From assembly GCA_038123715.1 (NCBI GenBank), contig JAYPAN010000005.1, forward strand, positions 1-64,000: 64,000 nt of DNA, read 5' to 3'. This DNA comes from JAYPAN01 sp038123715. Its GTDB lineage: Bacteria > Pseudomonadota > Alphaproteobacteria > RS24. The translations under genes were made by a program, and so were the position numbers. The notes under the pieces are model-generated. The model searched no databases. It worked only from the letters and a program-made list of their open reading frames with translations, and had not been told where the DNA came from. Numbering within the stretch: position 1 is the first letter of the stretch; each line of letters opens with the position of its first letter. Below are positions 15,745-24,423 of the stretch, in pieces.

Positions 15745-18700
15745 TCAGGGCAGAGCCTGAACATTGCCCGCCGGCAATGGTGCGGCTTGCGCGCTTTTGG
15801 TCAAAGCCGAGGCATCTCTGATTATCTTCGGGTTTGCGACGCGCCCGCCCAAGCGATAGACAAGCGGCTGATTGGTCTGGCGCGGAAATAATTGCAGCGC
15901 CACTTGCAAATTGCCCGTCATCATATCAAGACTGCCATTGAGCCGACCGGCGCGACGCGGCGGCGGAAACACGAATTCAACCGATTGCGCTTCGGCGCGC
16001 CCCTTGCTTACCCGTATTTGCGCCAAACCGCGTTGGAAGCGGGTTTGATTACCCTCGAAAAAACCTTTTTCGACACCACCGTCAAAATCGGGACTGGCAG
16101 CCCCATCTGAACCAGCCGCCCCATCCGAAACAAGCAGAGCCTCCGCCATTGCATCCAGGTCAATAAAGGACAGCCGACCCTCTGCGGCTTCCAGTGTCGC
16201 TTCACCGGTCAGCGATTGCACCATGCTTGCGACGCTGCGTCCGCGCCCGCGCAAGTCAACCCGCCCGGTCAATGGCGCAACAACCGGCGCTTGCCCGTAA
16301 TGCGGCACGAGGAGCTGTGCCGCATCAACCCGGTCAAAGCTGGCTGATATTTGGAAAGACGGCGTCAACTCACCCCCTTCGGCCTGCATATTTAACGTGC
16401 CGACCCCGCCATCCTGCAACCATGCCAAATCCGACATTTCCATCACACTGTCAATCAAGCGAAGCCGTCCGGAGGCTTCATCCAGAGAAAAATAGGGCAG
16501 CGATAAATCGGTAACGGCAATGTCGATATCGGCATCGAGCCGCCCCAGCAAACCCCAATTAACCGGCGTGTCCGGCCAGCCCGTATTTTTATCAAAATCA
16601 GGAAACAAGTCTTTCGCGTCAAACGCATTGACGGTCAGCTTGGCGTTTAATTGTGGGCGCGGGCCAGCCTGTTTGGCATCGGCACGCTGCAACACGCCCT
16701 CGCCGGCAAATTGACCACTGCCGCTTTGCGCCTCGAAATTGGAAAAACTGAACAGCGTATCGGACACGACAATTTGCGCTGCACCGGATAAAGGCATTTT
16801 TTCACCAATCGGTTTTTCGGTCGAGAAAAACGGCCTGAAATTAGCCAGCTGGAAGGCCATTTGCCCATCCAATCGGCGGCTTTCCCCTTCCGGTCGCATT
16901 GTGCCGGATATATCAAGCACATCCTTGTCCAGCACCAGACCGAGTTTCAATTGTCCGGTCGGCGCGGCCAGCACATTATGGGTCAATTCCATGCGCCCCT
17001 CATGCACCGCCCGATATTGTGTCGGCAGGCCGAGCAGTGCTGCCATGTCATTGGCGCGCCCGTCCAGCGTCAGTTGCGCTTCGCTGCCGCTGACCATAAA
17101 ATCAAACTGGCGTGACGGTGTTTCCAGCGAAAAACCGGTGTCGATATTGCCAATTCGGCCTTCAACATTCATTCGCACATTCGGCCAATCCGCATCATCC
17201 GGCGCGCTGAGAACAAGCCGCGCTTGCAAGGCCGCCTGTGAGGGCAAATCAATGTCGAATGGTTGCCAACCCGCCAGTGACGAACCGAGCAAAAGGTCGA
17301 AATCATTGCCGGCCAGATCGAGCGTCACATCGCCGAAAGCCTGTTTGCCATCATGCTCAAGCCGCGCCGCAACCGACACAGCACTATCGGGGGACGGGCT
17401 GAAAACCAGCCGTTCAAGCACCAGCTGGCTGCCCAATAATCTGCCCGTCAAACCAGCCGGGCCGACAGGCCGGTTTGCCACTTTGACCGTGCCAATACTC
17501 AAATCAAAGGCAATGTCGCGCGCCGGTTCCGGCCCAGCCAATAAAAAGGCCAGCGAACGGTCAATATCGAGGCTGCGAAACCAGTCGGGCGATTGCGTAT
17601 TGCCCTTTTCGCTGACCAGACCCCAATCTTCGAGATTCAATGTGTCGGCTTTCAGCGCAAGGCGGCTCCGAAGCATATTGGCGGTTTCCACACTTATCTC
17701 GCCACTTAGCTGATTGCGTCCCAAACGCGCTTCGAAATTGGAAAATTCCAGATTATTGTTTTGCCAGACAATATCTCCGGCCAGACCGGTGCGCTGCCAG
17801 CCTTCGCGGTCAAAAGCCTCCACCAGCGCAGTCGGGTCAAAACCGGCCATTTGCCCCAACCAAATCATCATTGCCAGACTGTCGGAACTGCTGGCCGACA
17901 TTTCACCGCGAAACGCGGCCTGCCCGTCAGCCCGTGTCAGCGCGCCCGATGCCAGCAATTCCGTGCTGAATGGCAAATCGGCGCTAAACCTTTCAAAAAC
18001 AATGCCTTGCGCGCCAATGCGCGCTATGCCGCGCAGGCGACGGCCATTTTCGCCAGCCAACCGAAACCGCTGGGCGATAAAGGCGACATCAGCCGCCATT
18101 GGCATCAGATTGGCGAAAAGCCGACCGGTAGGGCCAATTTCCGGCAGCTTGTCAACCGGTTGCAGGCCGTCATAAATCTGGTTGAGATTCAAATCCTGCA
18201 CCGTCAGACGCAGCGCCATGCGCCCCTCCCCCGGATTGGCAACGGGAATCCGGATTTGCGACTGAAACCGGTGGCGCAATGTCTGGATTTGCAGATTTTC
18301 CGACCGCAATTCATTACTGTCCAATTTCACCAGACCGGAAATCTGATTTATGGCGCCCAGAGCCGGTTCGGCGCGATATCCGGCCTGCGCCAGCGCATGT
18401 GTGAACACCGCCCCAAGCTGCGCCTGCACCTCGCCTTCAATTTCGGCTTTCGGGGTGCTGCGGATATTGCCGTTGAAATCAATCCGGTTTGTATTGCCCA
18501 AAGCCAATTGCAAACGCAAAGCGAGAACATCCATCCGCTTTTGCACCGCGTTCTGCCCCAAATTAAGAGACAATGAAAACCGGTCGGAACGATTGGGCTG
18601 GTCAGCTTGTGGCAGTGCCAGCAAACCGGCAAGCTGCACATCAAATGAGGTCAATAATTCATCCGGATTGGGCTGTCTTGCCACTGCCGACAAATTGGTC

Positions 18701-19188
18701 AGCGTCAAAACCCCTTCCGGCGATATGAGCGGCAGGCCGGACAGGGCAATATCACTATTGCTCAATTGCATAAGCGGCGCGGGCAGGCGCGTCAAAAATT
18801 GCTGCAATTCCTCGGTTTGACCGGGCGGCGCGGCCAGCCGTAAGCGCATTCCATCCACCGCCAGACCGGTGACACGCGGACGCCGCTGCAAAATATCCCA
18901 AATTGTGCTGCCGACCCGCAGGCTGCGAATACTGGCTGCCACTTTCAGCCCGCTATCCGACGCGGCATGGCTGCGTAGCTGGACATTTTCGAGCTGAATT
19001 TCGGCATTTGGCAAAAAGCGATAGTCAATTTCGCCGAGTATCTCGACATGCAGGCCGAATTGTTGCGCCAGCAATGTTTCAAATTGCGCGCGTTGCGGCG
19101 CAATCGGCGCGAGATAGGGGGTGATAAGCAGCGTTGAAAGCACAAAAATGAGGGTCAGTGCCGTTGCGCCAATCGGTACGCGCCGCAT
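15745..19188 (-). CDS. AsmA-family inner-membrane-anchored protein
   Basis: A large protein (1147 residues) of the AsmA/TamB-like superfamily. A single N-terminal membrane segment (about 6-26) is followed by AFETLLAQQFGLHVEILGEI-type sequence, the usual AsmA opening, then a very long periplasmic beta-rich region. The C-terminal part (about 990-1100, GRVDLRGRGRSVASMVQSLTG) matches the AsmA C-terminal domain. These proteins are thought to bridge the periplasm and affect lipid transport or outer membrane assembly. The start at 19188 has AAGGA seven bases upstream; the open frame extends 20 codons further without support. It is divergent from uvrD. Confidence 0.88.
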   Translation of the reverse strand: MRRVPIGATALTLIFVLSTLLITPYLAPIAPQRAQFETLLAQQFGLHVEILGEIDYRFLPNAEIQLENVQLRSHAASDSGLKVAASIRSLRVGSTIWDILQRRPRVTGLAVDGMRLRLAAPPGQTEELQQFLTRLPAPLMQLSNSDIALSGLPLISPEGVLTLTNLSAVARQPNPDELLTSFDVQLAGLLALPQADQPNRSDRFSLSLNLGQNAVQKRMDVLALRLQLALGNTNRIDFNGNIRSTPKAEIEGEVQAQLGAVFTHALAQAGYRAEPALGAINQISGLVKLDSNELRSENLQIQTLRHRFQSQIRIPVANPGEGRMALRLTVQDLNLNQIYDGLQPVDKLPEIGPTGRLFANLMPMAADVAFIAQRFRLAGENGRRLRGIARIGAQGIVFERFSADLPFSTELLASGALTRADGQAAFRGEMSASSSDSLAMMIWLGQMAGFDPTALVEAFDREGWQRTGLAGDIVWQNNNLEFSNFEARLGRNQLSGEISVETANMLRSRLALKADTLNLEDWGLVSEKGNTQSPDWFRSLDIDRSLAFLLAGPEPARDIAFDLSIGTVKVANRPVGPAGLTGRLLGSQLVLERLVFSPSPDSAVSVAARLEHDGKQAFGDVTLDLAGNDFDLLLGSSLAGWQPFDIDLPSQAALQARLVLSAPDDADWPNVRMNVEGRIGNIDTGFSLETPSRQFDFMVSGSEAQLTLDGRANDMAALLGLPTQYRAVHEGRMELTHNVLAAPTGQLKLGLVLDKDVLDISGTMRPEGESRRLDGQMAFQLANFRPFFSTEKPIGEKMPLSGAAQIVVSDTLFSFSNFEAQSGSGQFAGEGVLQRADAKQAGPRPQLNAKLTVNAFDAKDLFPDFDKNTGWPDTPVNWGLLGRLDADIDIAVTDLSLPYFSLDEASGRLRLIDSVMEMSDLAWLQDGGVGTLNMQAEGGELTPSFQISASFDRVDAAQLLVPHYGQAPVVAPLTGRVDLRGRGRSVASMVQSLTGEATLEAAEGRLSFIDLDAMAEALLVSDGAAGSDGAASPDFDGGVEKGFFEGNQTRFQRGLAQIRVSKGRAEAQSVEFVFPPPRRAGRLNGSLDMMTGNLQVALQLFPRQTNQPLVYRLGGRVANPKIIRDASALTKSAQAAPLPAGNVQALP

Positions 19189-19325
19189 GGGGTTTTCCTT
19201 GTTTCTCTCGAACAGGGCTGTGCGCCCTATCCGCTTGCATATTAGCAAGTTGATGCGGCCAAAGCTACCACCCTTGTCGAAGACTGCCCCAAGGATTGGG
19301 ATTTGTGCTAGGGTAATTCAGAATC

Positions 19326-21722
19326 ATGGCACAGCGTGAGACTATGGAAAGCGACCCGTTTGACCTGACAGATGACCCGCCAATGCGGCCTCAACCGGCT
19401 CCTGTTTCGGACTCGGCCGAAAGCACGGGCAGCATTTCGGCGCGTGCCCAGCAGGCCAGCCAGCAAAGGCGCAATGCGGCGCTGCTTGACGGTCAATTGC
19501 TTGATGGCCTGAATGAGGCACAACGCGAAGCCGTGCTGGCCGAGGATGGCCCGCTTTTGCTGCTGGCCGGTGCCGGCACGGGCAAAACCCGCGCGCTGAC
19601 CACGCGCATTGCCTATAAAATTGCCACGGCACAGGCTTGGCCCAGTCAAGTGCTGGCGGTGACATTCACTAATAAGGCGGCGCGCGAAATGAAACAGCGC
19701 ATTGAAACGCTGGTCGGTGAAACGGTTGAGGGCATGCCTTGGCTTGGCACATTTCACTCGCTGTCGGCGCGCATTTTGCGACGCCATGCCGAATTAGTGG
19801 ATTTGCGCCCCGATTTCACCATTCTTGATACGGATGACCAAATCCGCCTGCTGAAACAATTGATTCAGGCGGAAAATATAGACGAGAAACGCTGGCCGGG
19901 GCGGCAAATGGCGATGCTGATTGATCGCTGGAAAAATCGCGGATGGCTGCCCGATGATGTGCCAGCGGGCGAGGCGGAATTTTTTGGCAATGGGCTGGGC
20001 GGCAGGCTCTATGCCGCTTACCAGCAAAGGTTGAAAGTGCTGAATGCCGCAGATTTTGGCGATTTACTGCTCGAATCGCTGCGCCTGTTCCGCGAAAATG
20101 ACGCCATATTGGCCGAATATCAAAACAAGTTCCGGCATATTCTGGTCGATGAGTATCAGGACACCAATGCGGTGCAGTATTTATGGCTGCGCCTGTTGGC
20201 GCAAACCCATAGTAATATCTGCTGCGTTGGCGATGACGACCAGTCAATTTATGGCTGGCGCGGGGCTGAAGTGGACAATATCCTGCGTTTTGAAAAAGAT
20301 TTCCCCGGCGCGCGTATCGTCAAGCTGGAGCAGAATTATCGCTCGACAAAACATATTCTCGGCGCGGCATCCGGCTTGATTGCCGGCAATGAAAGCCGTT
20401 TGGGCAAGACGCTGTGGACGGACACGCAGCATGGCGACAAAGTCCGTGTGCGCGGCGTTTGGGACGGGGAGGAGGAAGCCCGCCTCACCGCCGATGATAT
20501 TGAAGCGCATCAGCGCGCCGGTGAAAAGCTGAATGAAATGGCGGTTCTCGTGCGCGCCAGTTTTCAAATGCGCGAATTTGAAGACCGGTTCATTTCGCTT
20601 GGCGTGCCATATCGGGTGATTGGTGGCCCAAGATTTTACGAGCGCGCCGAAATTCGGGACGCCAATGCCTATTTACGGCTGATTGCCCAACCGGATGATG
20701 ATTTGGCGTTTGAGCGTATTTGCAACCGCCCACGGCGCGGATTGGGTGCTGTGGCATTGAACACGCTGCATGGCGTGGCGCGCGGGCGCGGTATTTCATT
20801 ATTTCGCGCGGCAAAAGACTTGATTGATACAGAAGAATTGAAACCGGCGGCGCGGCGTGCTTTGTCGGGTTTTGTGCTGGCCGTCACGCGCTGGCAAGGT
20901 CTGGTCGATACGATGAGCCATACTGAACTGGCCGAGCTGATATTGGATGAAAGCGGCTATACCGCCATGTGGCAGGCGGATAAGTCACCCGAAGCGCCGG
21001 GCAAGCTGGAGAATCTGAAAGAGCTGGTGCGCTCAATGGATGATTTCGACACGCTGACCGGCTATTTGGAGCATATTTCCTTGGTTATGGAAGCGCAGGG
21101 CGAGGACAATGATGACAAAGTCTCTATCATGACCCTTCACGCCGCCAAAGGGCTTGAATTTGACACTGTGTTTTTGCCGGGCTGGGAAGAAGGCCTGTTT
21201 CCCCATCAACGCAGCCTTGATGAAAGCGGCACAAAAGGGTTGGAGGAAGAACGCCGCCTCGCCTATGTCGGCATTACCCGCGCCCGCAAGGCGGCGACCA
21301 TTTCCTTTGCCGGCAATCGGCGCACGCATGGCCAATGGTTATCAGCCCTGCCCTCGCGCTTTATTGACGAATTGCCGCGCGAGCATGTGGAAGTCGCCGA
21401 AGAGACTCATGATGCAGGAGGCTTTTCCAATCAAAGCCGCTTTGCCAATGATTTTTCCGCCTCCAGCTATTCAAGCCCCGGCTGGCAACGCGCACAGGCC
21501 AATCGCCAAAAATACCAGCCCGCCACCCCGCCAGTGATAAATGCCAAGGCCGAGCCGGTCGCCTCAAGCATGAATGCCAGCCGCTTCGAACGCGGCGAAC
21601 GGATATTCCATCAAAAATTCGGCTATGGCCGTATCGAGACGATTGACGGCAATAAGCTGACCGTCGCCTTTGAAAAGGCCGGCACGAAAAAGGTTCTCGA
21701 CAGCTATGTTGAGCGCCCCTGA
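19326..21722 (+). CDS. uvrD: UvrD/PcrA-type superfamily 1 DNA helicase
   Basis: ATP-dependent 3'-5' DNA helicase for nucleotide excision and mismatch repair. It has 798 residues. Motifs in order: Q-motif LNEAQREAV, Walker A AGAGTGKT (about residue 82), TFTNKAAREM, DEYQDTN (motif II, about 276), DDDQSIYGWRGA (motif III), QNYRS (motif IV), TLHAAKGLEF (motif V) and VGITRA (motif VI). A C-terminal segment with HQKFGYGRIETIDG resembles the RNA-polymerase-binding Tudor-like domain of PcrA. The start is uncertain: the first 40 residues are poorly conserved and there is no strong ribosome-binding site. prmA follows with a one-base overlap. Confidence 0.95.
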   Translation: MAQRETMESDPFDLTDDPPMRPQPAPVSDSAESTGSISARAQQASQQRRNAALLDGQLLDGLNEAQREAVLAEDGPLLLLAGAGTGKTRALTTRIAYKIATAQAWPSQVLAVTFTNKAAREMKQRIETLVGETVEGMPWLGTFHSLSARILRRHAELVDLRPDFTILDTDDQIRLLKQLIQAENIDEKRWPGRQMAMLIDRWKNRGWLPDDVPAGEAEFFGNGLGGRLYAAYQQRLKVLNAADFGDLLLESLRLFRENDAILAEYQNKFRHILVDEYQDTNAVQYLWLRLLAQTHSNICCVGDDDQSIYGWRGAEVDNILRFEKDFPGARIVKLEQNYRSTKHILGAASGLIAGNESRLGKTLWTDTQHGDKVRVRGVWDGEEEARLTADDIEAHQRAGEKLNEMAVLVRASFQMREFEDRFISLGVPYRVIGGPRFYERAEIRDANAYLRLIAQPDDDLAFERICNRPRRGLGAVALNTLHGVARGRGISLFRAAKDLIDTEELKPAARRALSGFVLAVTRWQGLVDTMSHTELAELILDESGYTAMWQADKSPEAPGKLENLKELVRSMDDFDTLTGYLEHISLVMEAQGEDNDDKVSIMTLHAAKGLEFDTVFLPGWEEGLFPHQRSLDESGTKGLEEERRLAYVGITRARKAATISFAGNRRTHGQWLSALPSRFIDELPREHVEVAEETHDAGGFSNQSRFANDFSASSYSSPGWQRAQANRQKYQPATPPVINAKAEPVASSMNASRFERGERIFHQKFGYGRIETIDGNKLTVAFEKAGTKKVLDSYVERP

Positions 21723-22585
21723 TGGGCGACCATGCCGGTTGGAAATTATCTGTCACAAGCACTGACAACGATAATGCGGATGCATTGGAAGCCTTTTTGG
21801 AAACGCTTGGCGCGGGGGCGGTGTCACGCAGTGTCGCACAAAATGCCATTGTGCGCTTTGACGCTTATTTTGACATCCAACCCGATATCAGCTTATTCAC
21901 GCGCAATGCTGACCTGCCCGCATATGGCGATTTGTCGCTTGAGCCATTGCCAGAAATTGACTGGGTGAACGAAAGCCAGAAAAATCTGCCGCCTGTCCAT
22001 GTGCCGCCTTTTATGCTGCATGGCGCGCATGACCGGCCTACCATGCGCGGCGGGCGTCAATGCCTAGAGGTTGAGGCAGGGCTGGCTTTCGGCTCCGGTC
22101 ATCATGGCACGACTAAAGGCTGCCTTGCCCTGCTGACCCGATTGGCAAAACGGCGCAAAATATCCGAAATGCACCTTGCCGATATTGGCTGTGGCTCCGG
22201 CGTATTGGCTATGGCGGCGGCACGCTTGGGCGCGTCCTTAATCTATGCCAGCGATATTGACCCGGACGCGATTGCCGTCACCCGCGCCAATGCAAAGCTG
22301 AACCGTCTCTCGCCGCAAATCCACGCCTTTTGTTGTGCCGGCATGACCCATCCCAATTATCGCACGCAGCGTTTCGATTTGATTTTCGCCAATATACTGG
22401 CGCGCCCGCTTGTCCATCTCGCGCCTGTCTTGGTTGAACATTTGGACGACGGAGGGCGGTTGATTATTTCCGGCCTGTTGCGCGAACAAGCGCGTATGGT
22501 GCTGGCGCGCTATCGGCAATTGGGATTATGGCCGGAAGCGCGGTGCGATATTGGCGAATGGACGAGCCTTACCTTGCGACGCTAG
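21722..22585 (+). CDS. prmA: Ribosomal protein L11 methyltransferase
   Basis: SAM-dependent methyltransferase that trimethylates ribosomal protein L11. It has 287 residues, with an N-terminal substrate-recognition part and a Rossmann methyltransferase domain: LEVEAGLAFGSGHHGTTKGCL, motif I DIGCGSGVLAMAA (about residue 157) and FANILARPL (motif IV, about 224), the characteristic PrmA signature. Its ATG overlaps the uvrD stop codon (TGATG), so it is coupled to uvrD; an aminopeptidase gene follows 23 bases later. Confidence 0.95.
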   Translation: MGDHAGWKLSVTSTDNDNADALEAFLETLGAGAVSRSVAQNAIVRFDAYFDIQPDISLFTRNADLPAYGDLSLEPLPEIDWVNESQKNLPPVHVPPFMLHGAHDRPTMRGGRQCLEVEAGLAFGSGHHGTTKGCLALLTRLAKRRKISEMHLADIGCGSGVLAMAAARLGASLIYASDIDPDAIAVTRANAKLNRLSPQIHAFCCAGMTHPNYRTQRFDLIFANILARPLVHLAPVLVEHLDDGGRLIISGLLREQARMVLARYRQLGLWPEARCDIGEWTSLTLRR

Positions 22586-22608
22586 CCCTGCAGCGCTAGG
22601 ATGGAGAC

Positions 22609-24420
22609 ATGTTTCAAGACTTTACCGATGACACGACCGATAAAAGCGTTCTGGCCGCGCGCCTCGCACAATTGCGCCGCCAGTTGAAACAGCAAAAGCT
22701 GGACGGGTTTCTGGTGCCACGCGAAGATGCGTTTCAAGGCGAATATGTGCCTGCGGCCAATGAGCGTCTGAAATATATAACCGGCTTTGGTGGCTCAGCA
22801 GGCATGGCCGTTGTGCTGGCTAAAAAAGCCGCCCTGTTTGTCGATGGCCGCTATGAATTGCAAGCGCCGCAGCAGACCGACACCGCGCTGTTTTCAGTTG
22901 AGCCGCTTATGCGCGTGCCGCCATCGCAATGGCTGGCGGCGCAAGTGAAAAAGGGCTGGCGTATCGGCATTGACCCGCGCCTGCATGTCCAAAGCGCGGT
23001 TAAAAGACTGCGCGATGCGTTGACCGAAAAGGGTGCAGAATTGGTTTATCTCTCTGCCAATCCGGTTGATGCGATTTGGCGCGACCGGCCTGCCCTGCCG
23101 CAAACAGCAGTGCAGACGCATAGCGAAAAGCTGGCCGGTCAGAGCGCAGCAGAAAAACGCGCCGCCCTTGCCGCAAAATTGAAACAGGCCGGGCAGGATT
23201 CGATGATTGTCGCCCAGCCGGAAAACATTGCCTGGCTGTTAAATATCCGCGCTGATGATGTGCCGCATACACCGTTTGCGCTGTCTTTCGGCATATTGCA
23301 TAAATCTGCCCGCTTTGACTGGTTTATTGATGCCAAGCGCGTGTCGGCAGCCTGTCGCGCCCATATCGGCAAGGGCGTGCGCCTTGCGCCGCCCGACAAT
23401 TTGCAAGAAGCCCTTGCCAAACTGTCCGGTAAAACAGTGCGGCTTGACCCGGATGCCACCTCGGCATGGTTTGTTGATGCCCTGGCCGGTAGCCATATTG
23501 TTTATGCGCCTGATTTATGCGCCCTGCCCAAAGCCTGCAAAAACAAGGCGGAAATTGGCGGTGCGATTGCCGCCCATAAGCGCGACGGCGTGGCGCTGTG
23601 CCGGTTTCTGCATTGGCTGGAAACAGCAGCCCCCAAGGGTGGCATTGACGAAATCAGCGCCGCGCAAAAGGCAGAAGCATTTCGCGCCGCGACCGGTCGC
23701 CTGAAAGATTTGAGCTTTGACACAATTTCCGGTGCCGGCCCGAATGGCGCGATTGTGCATTACCGCGTGACGGAAAAAACCAATCGTCGCCTGCGTCCCG
23801 GCGATTTATATCTGATAGATAGTGGCGGCCAATATGATGACGGCACAACCGATGTCACCCGCACTGTGCTTATCGGTGGCAAAGCCCCACCGGCAGGCGC
23901 AATCGCGTCATTCACGCGGGTTTTGCGCGGCCATATCGCGCTTGCCATGGCGCGTTTTCCCGAAAGCACCAATGGTATGCAGCTCGACACGCTGGCGCGC
24001 GCGCCGCTTTGGGCGGCAGGGCAGGACTTCGACCACGGCACTGGTCATGGCGTTGGCAGCTATTTATCAGTGCATGAAGGCCCGCAGCGCATCTCAAAGG
24101 GTGGCACAGTGGCTTTGCAGCCGGGCATGATTGTTTCCAATGAGCCGGGCTTTTACCATGCCGGTCGCTTCGGCATACGGATTGAAAATCTGCAATATGT
24201 GACCGCCGCAAACCGCACCAAGGCGGGAGAACGCGCCATGCTTGGCTTTGACGCGCTGACCCGCGCGCCGATTGACCGGCGGCTGATTGACAAGAAAATG
24301 CTGAGCAAGGATGAGACAGTCTGGCTCAATGCCTATCATGCCCGCGTGTTGAAGGACATCGGCCCGAAACTGAACAGACCGGCGCAGCAATGGTTGAAAC
24401 GCGCCTGCGCGCCGCTTTAG
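22609..24420 (+). CDS. pepP: Xaa-Pro aminopeptidase (M24B family)
   Basis: Metallopeptidase removing N-terminal residues ahead of proline. The 603-residue protein is of the long three-domain aminopeptidase P type: two creatinase-like N-terminal domains (opening with RLAQLRRQLKQQKLDGFLVPR) and a C-terminal pita-bread catalytic domain. Metal-binding motifs seen are LIDSGGQYDDGTTDVTRT (two Asp), GTGHGVGSYLSVHEGP (His), SNEPGFY and GIRIENL (Glu). A cytoplasmic location fits the lack of a signal peptide. It ends three bases before the convergent ligA stop. The gene symbol is by family; the exact specificity is not shown. Confidence 0.92.
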   Translation: MFQDFTDDTTDKSVLAARLAQLRRQLKQQKLDGFLVPREDAFQGEYVPAANERLKYITGFGGSAGMAVVLAKKAALFVDGRYELQAPQQTDTALFSVEPLMRVPPSQWLAAQVKKGWRIGIDPRLHVQSAVKRLRDALTEKGAELVYLSANPVDAIWRDRPALPQTAVQTHSEKLAGQSAAEKRAALAAKLKQAGQDSMIVAQPENIAWLLNIRADDVPHTPFALSFGILHKSARFDWFIDAKRVSAACRAHIGKGVRLAPPDNLQEALAKLSGKTVRLDPDATSAWFVDALAGSHIVYAPDLCALPKACKNKAEIGGAIAAHKRDGVALCRFLHWLETAAPKGGIDEISAAQKAEAFRAATGRLKDLSFDTISGAGPNGAIVHYRVTEKTNRRLRPGDLYLIDSGGQYDDGTTDVTRTVLIGGKAPPAGAIASFTRVLRGHIALAMARFPESTNGMQLDTLARAPLWAAGQDFDHGTGHGVGSYLSVHEGPQRISKGGTVALQPGMIVSNEPGFYHAGRFGIRIENLQYVTAANRTKAGERAMLGFDALTRAPIDRRLIDKKMLSKDETVWLNAYHARVLKDIGPKLNRPAQQWLKRACAPL

Positions 24421-24423
24421 CAA